Assembly: GCA_002453165.1 (NCBI GenBank)
Contig: DKGH01000219.1
Span: forward strand, 1-34,050
DNA from: Verrucomicrobia bacterium UBA6775
Lineage (GTDB): Bacteria; Verrucomicrobiota; Verrucomicrobiia; Limisphaerales; UBA1096
Length of the DNA: 34,050 nt
Reading direction: 5' to 3'
This document shows positions 22,734 to 30,515 of this stretch, piece by piece (positions within the stretch are counted from its first letter, which is position 1; every line of letters starts with the position of its first letter). Made by a program: the position numbers and the translations under genes. The notes beneath the pieces were generated by a model that was given only the letters and a program-made list of their open reading frames with translations, was not told where the DNA came from and did no database searches.

Positions 22734-24180
22734 AAAGTCGTTTGTCGGAGAGGATCGGTGCGGCCCAGCAGGGATACTTTAACTCCGGCACCTGATGCCG
22801 GCCGAGTTCAACCGGCTTGGCTGGGTTGGCTTCGAAAAGCCCCAGCAAACCGCCTTCGCCAAGGACAAACAGCTTGCCCTCTGCCAGCACGGCTGAGCCA
22901 CGGCCGTAGACGTTGGGCTGCTTGGTGGTATAGGCGCGCCAGCGTTCCTCGCGGCTCCATTTGACCTCGCCGGTGGCCAGTTCCACGCAGCGAAACAGCG
23001 AGTCCGGTTCGTTACGGCCGCTGAACGCGTAGAGGTGGCCGTCGTGCAGAATCGGTGTCGTCCAGTGAATCTCCAGCGCCGCCTCGGCCCGGCGGTTGGC
23101 CTTGCGCCGCTGGTTGGTGCTCCAGATTTCGGTAAACGATTTTCCGTCCTCGCCGACCTCGAGCAAAAACGAGCCGACGCCGTAGTAGGCGGCAGAGCAG
23201 AAAACGCGGTTGCCGGAGACCACCGGGTTCGCGGCGTTCACCGACTCGTTCACGCGCGAGCGAAACCAGCGGCTGAACAAAACCGAGCCGTCCCTGGGAT
23301 TCATCCCGGCCAGGCCCTGTCGCGTGAGGCTGAACAGCATCCGCCTGCCGTTCACGGTGGCCAGCGTTGGCGTGGCGTAGCTGGCCAGTTTTTCAAAACG
23401 GTTCCAGCGCACGAGCGGTTCGCCTGGCCAGCCGGTGGCCGGCTTACCCTCCCACGTTTTTTGGCCGACACTTTCCCATACAGTTTTGCCGGTGTCCTTG
23501 TTGAACGCGACCATCGTGGAGTTTGGCTGGCCGCCGACCATCACGATCAGCAGATCACCCTCGAGCACCGGCGAGGCACCGACGCCAAAGAACGCCTCGG
23601 GGATCTGGAATTCCTCTGCCGTCTTTCGCTGCCAAAGCGGCTTGCCGGTTTTCACGTCGAGACAGTGCAGGACGCCCTCGGCACCGTAGGTGAAGCAGTG
23701 CTTCTCCGTGAGCAACGGCGAACAGCGAGGGCCGTTGTTGTAGCCGAACGGATCGCGATAGCGGGTGGGGTAGCTGTGCTGCCAAAGCGGCTTGGCGGTC
23801 TTGACGTCAAATGCCTGGACGATCTCCTCGTTTTTGACGCGATGAAACAAAACCAGCCGCCCGTCCCGAATGGCCGGCGCGCTGTAGCCGGTGCCGATCT
23901 GTTTTTTCCAAAGCACCTTGGGGCCGCCGCTTGGCCAAGCGCTGAGCAGCCCGGTTTCTGGGGATATTCCATCCGAAGTTGGCCCAAGAAAATGTGGCCA
24001 ATCCGCTGCCTGACCCCTGGCCAAGCCAAGCGCTGCGACCAGAAGAAGCAGGGGAGCACACGCGGCTCGCCGGACGCTGGTTTGTTTGTTTTTGGTGAGC
24101 CGCCAAAAAACGCACGCGAGCTGCGTGCGTCCCCCATCGCTGCCGCGGCGTTTTCCAGATTTACTGAAAATGATGAACAC
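22687..24180 (-). CDS. Exported PQQ-type beta-propeller repeat protein
   Basis: After a secretion signal (APLLLLVAALGLARGQA), the protein shows outer-membrane BamB/PQQ-like propeller blades: DWPHFLGPTSDGISPETGL, VLWKKQIGTGYSAPAI, AFDVKTAKPLWQ, CLDVKTGKPLWQR, AFNKDTGKTVWES and so on. This is the group often annotated PQQ-binding-like. Catalytic calcium/PQQ residues are not recognisable, so a scaffold or sensor role is as likely as dehydrogenase activity. The start is unsure. ATG 24180 gives 497 residues, but the first ~40 are unlike a signal peptide and span a terminator-like hairpin at 24105-24130. No ATG, GTG or TTG lies between that hairpin and the hydrophobic core. The palindrome at 23929 is read as AWPS. 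Confidence 0.82.
   Translation of the reverse strand: MFIIFSKSGKRRGSDGGRTQLACVFWRLTKNKQTSVRRAACAPLLLLVAALGLARGQAADWPHFLGPTSDGISPETGLLSAWPSGGPKVLWKKQIGTGYSAPAIRDGRLVLFHRVKNEEIVQAFDVKTAKPLWQHSYPTRYRDPFGYNNGPRCSPLLTEKHCFTYGAEGVLHCLDVKTGKPLWQRKTAEEFQIPEAFFGVGASPVLEGDLLIVMVGGQPNSTMVAFNKDTGKTVWESVGQKTWEGKPATGWPGEPLVRWNRFEKLASYATPTLATVNGRRMLFSLTRQGLAGMNPRDGSVLFSRWFRSRVNESVNAANPVVSGNRVFCSAAYYGVGSFLLEVGEDGKSFTEIWSTNQRRKANRRAEAALEIHWTTPILHDGHLYAFSGRNEPDSLFRCVELATGEVKWSREERWRAYTTKQPNVYGRGSAVLAEGKLFVLGEGGLLGLFEANPAKPVELGRHQVPELKYPCWAAPILSDKRLYVRSEDYLICFDIAK
24105..24130 (-). terminator. Terminator-like hairpin inside the annotated 5' end of the PQQ gene
   Basis: On the minus strand, ACGCACGC-AGCTC-GCGTGCGT (8-bp perfect stem) runs into six T. 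It lies about 107 bp downstream of the lptF/G stop, so it may end that transcript. If so, the PQQ gene needs a promoter below it. If ATG 24180 is the true start, the hairpin would act as an attenuator. Confidence 0.65.
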
Positions 24181-24205
24181 CCGTTTTTTTTAGGCGAATG
24201 AACCC

Positions 24206-24238
24206 AAACTTGAAACTTCAAACTTGAAACTTGAAACT
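24206..24238. repeat. Short direct repeats of AAACTTGAAACTT
   Basis: AAACTTGAAACTTC (24206-24219) is followed by AAACTTGAAACTTG (24220-24233) and a partial third AAACT. It reaches the lptF/G stop codon. A looser form (TTCTTGAAACTGAAAACTTGAA) is seen at about 8541-8562. It is low-complexity DNA with no assignable role. Confidence 0.75.
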
Positions 24239-25328
24239 ATATCCCCCGGTTCATCTTCCAAAGCAGGACGCAGCCGATGCCTTGGAAAAGGAAGTTGGGC
24301 AGCCACATCCACAGGTGCGGTGCGAGGGCGGGGGAGCTCTCGAGCGCTTGGGCGAGGATGATCAGCCCATAGTAGATGGCGACCAATCCCAGCGCAAAGG
24401 CGATGCCGATGTTGGTCTCGCGTCGGTTGCCACGGATGGCCAGCGGGATGCCGATCAATGTGAAGCCGATGCAGGCGAACGACAGGGCGACTTTCTGGTG
24501 CAGTTGCACCCGGGCCGGGGTGGCGTCGGTGCCGGGTTGTCTGGCTTCCGCGATCCGTTGGCGCAGTTCGCTGAAGCTCATCTCCTTTAGCTTGGCCGAG
24601 CGCTGGGTGTTGATCTTCTCCTTTTCGCCAAGCGCCATCGGCCCGTACTTTGAGTAGACGAACGTCCGTTCCTTGCCTTCGTTGAACTCAAATCCGTCGA
24701 CCGTCTTGAGTGTGAGCATGATCTGCTGCGTGTCCGGATTGACCTCAAGCGCAGCTTGCTCAGCGTTCATGCGCATTCGCAACTTCTGGCTTTCGTCGTA
24801 TTGATAAATGGTGACATCGTGCAGGCTGTTGCCGTCAACGCGATCGACATAAACGCGGTAGCCGGGGAAATCAGTGTAGCCTTTTTCCTGTATCAACGCC
24901 GAGGCCCGCTCCAGCCCGTACTCGAAGATCATCGTCTTGTACGCCGCCCGGCATTGCGGGCCGATCTGCAGGTTGATCCAGCCGCAGAGCATCGACATCA
25001 CGATTCCGATCAGCAGCACCGGCGCGGTCAGCGAGAGCAGGCTGATGCCGCCGGCACGGGCGGCTGTCAATTCCTGGTCGGCGCTGAACCGCCCAAAGAC
25101 GAGCAGCGTGGACGTGAGCATCCCCATCGGGAGCGAGTACACGAGCACGAACGGGATCAGCAGGCCGATCGCCTTGAAAAGAAAACCGGGTGAAACCTGC
25201 CCGGACGCCATCAGCGTGGCGATCTCCTTCAACAGATTGCCCAGCAGGAGAACGAACGTGAAAACCAGCACCGTCATCAGCAGCGTGGCCAAAGTTTGTC
25301 GGGCGAGGTACAGGTGCAGGGTTTTCAT
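24237..25328 (-). CDS. LptF/LptG-family lipopolysaccharide-transport permease
   Basis: The 363-residue protein opens MKTLHLYLARQTLATLLMTV, the first helix of YjgP/YjgQ permeases. There are three N-terminal helices, with LLIPFVLVYSLPMGMLTSTLLVFGRFSADQELTAARAGG (the cytoplasmic coupling region) in pieces. A periplasmic jellyroll domain lies at about 130-265, and three C-terminal helices follow (VALSFACIGFTLIGIPLAIR, IGIAFALGLVAIYYGL, WLPNFLFQGIGCVLLW). The Lpt permease works with the LptB ATPase to pull lipopolysaccharide out of the inner membrane. Whether this copy is LptF or LptG cannot be told, and its partner and lptB are not in the window. It implies a Gram-negative envelope. Confidence 0.92.
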   Translation of the reverse strand: MKTLHLYLARQTLATLLMTVLVFTFVLLLGNLLKEIATLMASGQVSPGFLFKAIGLLIPFVLVYSLPMGMLTSTLLVFGRFSADQELTAARAGGISLLSLTAPVLLIGIVMSMLCGWINLQIGPQCRAAYKTMIFEYGLERASALIQEKGYTDFPGYRVYVDRVDGNSLHDVTIYQYDESQKLRMRMNAEQAALEVNPDTQQIMLTLKTVDGFEFNEGKERTFVYSKYGPMALGEKEKINTQRSAKLKEMSFSELRQRIAEARQPGTDATPARVQLHQKVALSFACIGFTLIGIPLAIRGNRRETNIGIAFALGLVAIYYGLIILAQALESSPALAPHLWMWLPNFLFQGIGCVLLWKMNRGI

Positions 25329-25433
25329 TGCGGGTTCGGCGGGTGCGAACGCGCGACATTGTTGGAGCCGCTCGGCTTAGCACGCAAGTTTTATGCGCCC
25401 AAACCCATCGAGTCATGGGGATTTCAGCAATGC

Positions 25434-25492
25434 CGCTTGGCCAAGCGGTGGCGGCGCGAATTACAAAACAAATCGCTTGGCCAAGCGCTTGG
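25434..25492. repeat. Two palindrome copies in the divergent lptF/G - FG-GAP spacer
   Basis: CGCTTGGCCAAGCGG (25434-25448) and CGCTTGGCCAAGCGCTTGG (25474-25492) lie 26 bp apart in the 202-bp spacer that must hold the promoters of both genes. An ATG at 25393 is in frame with the FG-GAP gene and would translate the copies as AWPS and LAKR, but ATG 25531 is preferred. Confidence 0.88.
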
Positions 25493-25530
25493 TGTTGGGT
25501 CATGCTGCGCGCGTTTTACGACCAAACCCG

Positions 25531-27420
25531 ATGAGCAAAACAAACCCCAAACAACCCGAATCGACACCCCCGCCAGACGACCACGAAGAGTTCGTCCACG
25601 AGGATGATACCGTCATTGGCCACGCGCTGAAGTGGTCTGCCATCGCAGCCGTTTTTTTAGTCGTCGCCGGCTTCGTGGCGTACACCGTGCTCAAGCCGAA
25701 GGAGGAAGTGGTTCAGGCGGTGAATACCGATGTGGTCGCACCGGAGCAGCGCGAGGTGCCTGCCGAGGAGTCTGTGCCGGAGTCGAAGTTTACCGATATC
25801 ACGGCGGCAGCCGGGATCGATTTTTTCCATAACAACGGCGCAATCGGCGACAAGCTGCTGCCGGAATCGATGGGCAACGGCGTGGCGTTTTTCGATTTCG
25901 ACGCGGACGGCGATCAGGATCTGCTGTTCACCAATGGCACCTGGTGGCCGTGGGATTTGGAGAAAAAACCGGAGCTAAAGCCGACCACGGCGGCATTGTA
26001 TCGCAACGACGGCAAGGGCGCGTTCGAGGACGTCACGGCCGGTTCGGGGCTGGAAGTGCCGTTTTACGGGATGGGCGCTGCGATTGGCGACGTGGACAAC
26101 GACGGACTGCCGGATGTGTACCAGACAGCGGTCGGTGGCAACCGACTTTTCCGGAATCTCGGCAACGGCAAGTTTGCTGATGTCACTGCCGAGGCCGGTG
26201 TGGGCGGCGGTGAAAAAGAGTGGAGCACCAGCGCGGCGTTTGCCGACATCGACAACGACGGAGATCTCGACCTGTTTGTGTGCAACTACGTGCGCTGGTC
26301 GCGCGAGATCGACTTCGAGGTGAACTACACACTCGTGGGCGTGGGCCGTGCGTATGGGCCGCCGACGAATTTTGAGGGCACGTTTCCGTCGCTATTCCGA
26401 AACGACGGCAATGGCAAGTTCATCGACATCTCCGCTACTGCCGGCGTGCAGATTCGCTCGAGCGCCACGAAGGTGCCGATGGCCAAGTCGCTCGGAGTGT
26501 CGCCGGTGGATCTCGATGGGGACGGTTGGGTGGATTTCATCGTGGCCAACGACACGGTTCACAACTTCGTTTTCAAAAACAAGAAGGACGGCACGTTTAC
26601 CGAGATGGGTGGCATCAGCGGCATCGGGTTCGACAACAACGGCAAGGTACGCGGCGCGATGGGGATCGACGTGGCGCGGTTCCGGAATGACGACTCGCTG
26701 GGAATCGGCATCGGCAACTTCGCCAATGAAATGACCGCGCTGTATGTCTCCACACCAAACAATCAACTTTTGTTTACCGACAACGCGATCACTGAGGGCG
26801 TCGGGCCGGACAGCCGGCTGCTGCTGAAGTTTGGGCTGTTCTTTTTTGACTACGATCTCGACGGCTGGCTCGACCTGCTGACGGCCAACGGTCATCTCGA
26901 GGAGGAGATTACCAAGGTGCAAAAAAGCCAGTCGTACGCGCAACCGGCGCAGTTGTTCTGGAATTGTGGCGGCACACCTGCGATGGGCGGGTTTGCCACG
27001 GTGGACAGCACGAAGGCAGGGGAGGATTTGTTCAAGCCGATCGTTGGGCGCGGCTCGGCCTATGCGGACATCGACGGTGACGGCGACCTCGACGTGGCCT
27101 TCACGCAGCTCCATGGCAAGCCGCTCTTGCTTCGCAACGATCAGGCACTTGGCAACCACTGGCTCCGGGTGAAGCTGACCGGCAAGGCAGCCAACCGTGA
27201 CGGCGTCGGGGCGATGCTCAAGCTCAAGTCGGGCGAGACAACACAGTGGCGCCTGGTCACGGCGGCGCGCAGTTACCTGTCGCAGTCGGAGACTGTGGCC
27301 ACGTTCGGGCTGGGGCAGGAGGCCAAGCAGGCGGAGCTGACGGTGGTCTGGCCGGGTGGCGAGGAGCAGACTGTGGCCGTGCCGAAACTCGACACCACGC
27401 TGGTGGTCGAGCAGCCGTAA
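25531..27420 (+). CDS. Membrane-anchored FG-GAP/VCBS propeller with C-terminal ASPIC/UnbV domain
   Basis: The 629-residue protein (MSKTNPKQPE start) has a short acidic cytoplasmic head. One membrane anchor, WSAIAAVFLVVAGFVAYTVL, is at about 38-57. A seven-bladed propeller with calcium loops follows: DFDADGDQDLL, DVDNDGLPDVY, DIDNDGDLDLF, DLDGDGWVDFI, DYDLDGWLDLL and DIDGDGDLDVA. The end is the ASPIC/UnbV domain (NHWLRVKLTGKAANRDGVGA, YLSQSETVATFGLG, VVWPGG). Such proteins face the periplasm or exterior and are thought to bind glycans or other proteins. The function is not established. It is convergent with hemC, and the stops are one base apart. A longer 675-residue form from ATG 25393 is possible but would begin with repeat-derived sequence. 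Confidence 0.88.
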   Translation: MSKTNPKQPESTPPPDDHEEFVHEDDTVIGHALKWSAIAAVFLVVAGFVAYTVLKPKEEVVQAVNTDVVAPEQREVPAEESVPESKFTDITAAAGIDFFHNNGAIGDKLLPESMGNGVAFFDFDADGDQDLLFTNGTWWPWDLEKKPELKPTTAALYRNDGKGAFEDVTAGSGLEVPFYGMGAAIGDVDNDGLPDVYQTAVGGNRLFRNLGNGKFADVTAEAGVGGGEKEWSTSAAFADIDNDGDLDLFVCNYVRWSREIDFEVNYTLVGVGRAYGPPTNFEGTFPSLFRNDGNGKFIDISATAGVQIRSSATKVPMAKSLGVSPVDLDGDGWVDFIVANDTVHNFVFKNKKDGTFTEMGGISGIGFDNNGKVRGAMGIDVARFRNDDSLGIGIGNFANEMTALYVSTPNNQLLFTDNAITEGVGPDSRLLLKFGLFFFDYDLDGWLDLLTANGHLEEEITKVQKSQSYAQPAQLFWNCGGTPAMGGFATVDSTKAGEDLFKPIVGRGSAYADIDGDGDLDVAFTQLHGKPLLLRNDQALGNHWLRVKLTGKAANRDGVGAMLKLKSGETTQWRLVTAARSYLSQSETVATFGLGQEAKQAELTVVWPGGEEQTVAVPKLDTTLVVEQP

Positions 27421-27421
27421 T

Positions 27422-28453
27422 TTACAGCCCGGCCTTGACCTGCTCGGCGAGCACTTGGCCAAGCGCTTGGGCTTCATTTAGGCCGCCAATCACTTTTCCT
27501 TCACTGAAGGAGGTGCCGTCGCCGAACGAGATGCCGGGCATGTGGATGGTCTCATTTTTTACCTCCGCATGGGCAGCTACCGGGCTTTGACAGCCGCCGC
27601 CTATCGCGCTGAGAAACGATCGCTCGGCTTCGGCGCAGACCTGAGTGTTGAAATGGTTCAGCCGCTGGCAGAGCTTGGCCAAGCGCTCGTCGTTTTCTCG
27701 AATCTCGATACCGATCGCGCCCTGTCCCACGCAGGGCAGCATGTCGGCAGTTTCGATTACCGTGGCACAGAGACCGTCCGGGACGGCGTCGCCTCGGAGG
27801 AAGCCTTCCCGGCCAATCTCAAAATTCAGTCGGCGCAGCCCGGCATGAGCCAGAACGGTGGCATCGATTTCCGCGTTGTTGGCCAGTTTCTCGAGTCGGG
27901 TGGGGACGTTGCCGCGAATCTCAACCACCTTCCAGTCGGGTCGAAGCCGGAGGAGCTGGGATTTGCGGCGCGGGCTGCTGGTGGCCACGGTAAGTTCGCC
28001 GTGTAGATCACAAATACTCAGCCCGGGGTCGAAGCCCCTTCGCTGTGAGTGGCCGGGCGACCATTCCTCGACATCGTCCGCGGCGGCGGCTTTTTCGAGG
28101 GACGCCCGATCGCGATAGACAAGCACCTCTCGTGGATCTTCGCGTTTGGTGATGGCGCCGAGGGTGAGGCCGGGTGGCAGTTCCGTGGGCAGATCCTTCA
28201 GGCTGTGCACTGCAAGATCAGCCTTCTGCTTGACCAGCGCCACCTCGAGTTCCTTGGTGAACAGGCCCTTGGGCAGCGATTGCCCCGGCTTGACCCCTTG
28301 CGTCTGCAGCTTGTCACCGGTGGTCTTCATGATCTTGATCTCGAAGGTCAGTTTCGGGAATGCCTTGCGACACTGGTTGAAAATCATGTTCGCCTGGGCC
28401 AGCGCGAGGGCACTGCCGCGGGTGGCGATGACGATGTTGTTTGTGTCGAACAA
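27422..28453 (-). CDS. hemC: Hydroxymethylbilane synthase (porphobilinogen deaminase)
   Basis: The enzyme joins four porphobilinogen units into hydroxymethylbilane, the third common step of heme and corrinoid synthesis. Landmarks of the 343-residue protein are IATRGSALALAQA, KGLFTKELE, DLAVHSLKDLPTELPPGL, VATSSPRRKSQL, VEIRGNVPTRLEKL and AIGGGCQSPVAAHA, where Cys288 carries the dipyrromethane cofactor. It is about 30 residues longer than the E. coli enzyme (313). The extra part lies at about 120-152, before VATSSPRR, and is encoded by DNA with palindromic ends (28021-28058). Palindromes at 27454 and 27673 encode ALGQV and RLAK. The gene starts 15 bp after hemA stops. Confidence 0.95.
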   Translation of the reverse strand: MFDTNNIVIATRGSALALAQANMIFNQCRKAFPKLTFEIKIMKTTGDKLQTQGVKPGQSLPKGLFTKELEVALVKQKADLAVHSLKDLPTELPPGLTLGAITKREDPREVLVYRDRASLEKAAAADDVEEWSPGHSQRRGFDPGLSICDLHGELTVATSSPRRKSQLLRLRPDWKVVEIRGNVPTRLEKLANNAEIDATVLAHAGLRRLNFEIGREGFLRGDAVPDGLCATVIETADMLPCVGQGAIGIEIRENDERLAKLCQRLNHFNTQVCAEAERSFLSAIGGGCQSPVAAHAEVKNETIHMPGISFGDGTSFSEGKVIGGLNEAQALGQVLAEQVKAGL

Positions 28454-28468
28454 GAGTTGTTGAAGTGT

Positions 28469-29533
28469 TCAGGCTTCGGCCTGTTCTTGGCGAAAACCAA
28501 GCTGGGTTCGGTCGGGGCGCGACTTGAGTCCGTCGAGGAGTTCATCGCGTTTTTCGGCGATCAGTTTTTCGCAGTGGGCCAGCTCGGCCTTGCGTTGCTC
28601 GAGGTACTGACCGGCGATGGTTTGCAGATCGTCAATGTTGTAAACGTAGACGTTTTCCAGTTGGTTGCAGTCGGGATCAATATCGCGCGGCACGGCAATA
28701 TCGACCAGCAGCAGCGGCCGATGACCGCGCTCGCGGAGCAGCTCCTGTATCTTGTCGCGGGAGAACACGTAGTGGGCCGCGGAGGTGCTGCTGATGATGA
28801 TGTCTATCTCCTTGAACTCCTCCTCCCACGTGTCGAACCGAATGGCCCGGCCCTCAAGTTCCTCGGCCAGCGCAACGGCCCTGTCATGCGAACGATTGGA
28901 GACGAGCACACTGCTGGCGCCTCGGCTTTTGAGTGCGCGCGCAGCTTTTTCGCTCGTGTCACCGGCGCCGATGACCAGCACCTGCTGTGATTTGAGCGAG
29001 TCAAAAATCGATTCGGCCAATTCCACCGCAACCGAGCTGACCGAGATGCTGCCCCGTTGAATCTGCGTCCCGGTACGAACGAGCTTTGCCACGTTGAACG
29101 CTTTCTGAAACGTCTTGTTTAACCAAGGGCCGGTGGTCTTTTCCGTAAGGGCAAGCCGGTAGGCCTGCTTAAGTTGGCCAAGGATTTCGGTCTCGCCCAG
29201 CACCATCGAGTCTATGCCGCATGAAACACGAAAGAGGTGGTCGACACTTTGCGGATCACGCAGCGTGTACAGGGCTTCCCCCGGTTGCTCCTCAATGCCA
29301 TGAAACTCGCATAGGAATTGGCGCAGAGCTTGGCCAAGCGCCTCGTCGGTATCGCTCGAGGCCGTGTAAATCTCCACGCGGTTGCAGGTGGAAATGATCA
29401 CCGCCTCGTCCGCGATGCCGCGTTCCCGCAGTTGGCCAAGCGCCTCGATCAGCTGCGCCTCGGAAAACGCAAAGCGCTCCCGCAACTCAACCGGCGAAGA
29501 ATGGTGGCTCAGACCTGTGACAACAATGGGCAC
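28469..29533 (-). CDS. hemA: Glutamyl-tRNA reductase
   Basis: The enzyme reduces glutamyl-tRNA to glutamate-1-semialdehyde, the first committed step of C5-pathway heme synthesis. The 354-residue protein has VTGLSHHSSPVELRERFAF, the catalytic Cys50 in STCNRVEIY, GETEILGQ (113-120), the NADPH-binding VLVIGAGDTSEKAA, and VDIAVPRDIDPD then VYNIDDL. It ends soon after the long spinal helix starts. E. coli and Bacillus enzymes run to about 418-455, so most of the C-terminal dimer domain is missing. Palindromes at 29329 and 29432 encode EALGQA and EALGQL. The conserved ILGQ codons (29172) also match the core word. It begins three bases after the ccsA-like stop. Confidence 0.95.
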   Translation of the reverse strand: MPIVVTGLSHHSSPVELRERFAFSEAQLIEALGQLRERGIADEAVIISTCNRVEIYTASSDTDEALGQALRQFLCEFHGIEEQPGEALYTLRDPQSVDHLFRVSCGIDSMVLGETEILGQLKQAYRLALTEKTTGPWLNKTFQKAFNVAKLVRTGTQIQRGSISVSSVAVELAESIFDSLKSQQVLVIGAGDTSEKAARALKSRGASSVLVSNRSHDRAVALAEELEGRAIRFDTWEEEFKEIDIIISSTSAAHYVFSRDKIQELLRERGHRPLLLVDIAVPRDIDPDCNQLENVYVYNIDDLQTIAGQYLEQRKAELAHCEKLIAEKRDELLDGLKSRPDRTQLGFRQEQAEA

Positions 29534-29536
29534 GAT

Positions 29537-30364
29537 TTACTGGGTGGGATTATGAATACCGGACAGCAGGTTGGTTCCCCAAAAAGTGAGAATCACGAAC
29601 CCAAAAGCAACGATGGCTGACCAAGCGTAACGACGCCCACGCTGGTCAAATCGAAGGTGCGAGAGCAGCAATCCCCCGTACATAGCCCAGACGAGGAATG
29701 ACCAGATAGTTTTGGAATCGCTCCAGAAAGGGGTCTGTGGCTCCACAAACGCAGCGCCAATACCAACGCCAATCGTGAGTAACGCTAATCCGACGACTAG
29801 CGCGGTTGTGATGATTTTTTCCAATCGCTGGATGGGGGGCAGCAGTGCTAACAGCGCTATTGCCCGGTGGGATTTCAAATTGCGTTCCTGAGTTAGGAAC
29901 ATACTCCCGGCTGTGGCGCCCAGACCTAATGCGCCATAGCCCAGCAGAATGATAGGAACATGGAGACTGAACCAGTCACTGGAAAAGTTGGGTTGATTGT
30001 CAATGTACTCGGTGTCCAGTCCTGGCCACAGTGCAAACAGCCCGAAGCCGAACAAAAGCGGCGATGTAAATACACCGAGAAACCGCAGCTTGGGAAGTAG
30101 ACCAAGCGCGAGACTGCCGGCCGTGATCGTCCACAGCACAAAGGCGGTGGCCTCGTACAGGTTGTTTACCGGGCATTGGTTTAGGGAAAAGCCGCGCTTT
30201 GCCATGGCAACGGTGTGTAGCGCGAACGCGATGGCGAGCAGACCGTAATGAATCCAGTTGTCTCGTTGAAAGCCCCGCCGCCAAATGAAAATGGAGTACA
30301 GCATGCCGATGCCGTAAACGACAACGGCAGACAAAAACCATAGACGGGCAGGTTCCACAATCAT
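29537..30364 (-). CDS. CcsA/HemX-type membrane protein (cytochrome c assembly family)
   Basis: From ATG 30364 the product has 275 residues and about eight membrane helices. Landmarks are IHYGLLAIAFALHTVAMAKRG, PVNNLYEATAFVLWTITAG, FSLHVPIILLGYGALGLGAT, SKTIWSFLVWAMYGG and FVILTFWGTNLLSG. This is the CcsA/CcmC-like family that includes HemX of Bacillus. The heme-handling WGxxWxWD box of true CcsA is not complete. Position immediately ahead of hemA and hemC echoes the hemAXC cluster of Bacillus, where HemX lowers HemA amount, so a regulatory role is plausible (inference). A longer reading from ATG 30484 would translate spacer palindromes (GQAVGQ) and is not preferred. Confidence 0.85.
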   Translation of the reverse strand: MIVEPARLWFLSAVVVYGIGMLYSIFIWRRGFQRDNWIHYGLLAIAFALHTVAMAKRGFSLNQCPVNNLYEATAFVLWTITAGSLALGLLPKLRFLGVFTSPLLFGFGLFALWPGLDTEYIDNQPNFSSDWFSLHVPIILLGYGALGLGATAGSMFLTQERNLKSHRAIALLALLPPIQRLEKIITTALVVGLALLTIGVGIGAAFVEPQTPFWSDSKTIWSFLVWAMYGGLLLSHLRFDQRGRRYAWSAIVAFGFVILTFWGTNLLSGIHNPTQ

Positions 30365-30366
30365 GG

Positions 30367-30490
30367 GCGGCTTGGCCAAGCCGCGCGGGCCGGGCAGTAT
30401 AGGCCCCGTCCCCGCCGTATCAACTGAAAGTTGAGATTCGGCAACTTGGCCAACCGCTTGGCCAAGCCGGTTTTGCATGTTCATCGCTTG
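30367..30490. repeat. Palindrome cluster in the divergent ccsA-like/SDR spacer
   Basis: GCGGCTTGGCCAAGCCGC (30367-30384) is a perfect 18-bp palindrome that differs in its outer bases from the main form. AACTTGGCCAACCGCTTGGCC (shortened here; about 30443-30466) and CGCTTGGCCGG (about 30485) follow. The spacer must hold promoters for both the heme operon and the SDR operon. Confidence 0.8.
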
Positions 30491-30515
30491 GCCGGTTCAT
30501 TAGGCTCTGCCGCAC

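Noticed and set aside
23035..24201. Plus-strand open frame opposite the PQQ gene
   Set aside because: It mirrors the PQQ codons and shows no motif of its own.
25393..25530. Earlier start of the FG-GAP gene
   Set aside because: The extra residues come from spacer palindromes and would stand before a normal start codon with a typical cytoplasmic head.
26392..28990. Open frames opposite the FG-GAP gene and hemC/hemA (minus 26392-27477, plus 28049-28990)
   Set aside because: They overlap well-supported genes and show no domain.
30365..30484. Earlier start of the ccsA-like gene
   Set aside because: The added 40 residues are palindrome-derived and not membrane-like. ATG 30364 gives a normal family start.
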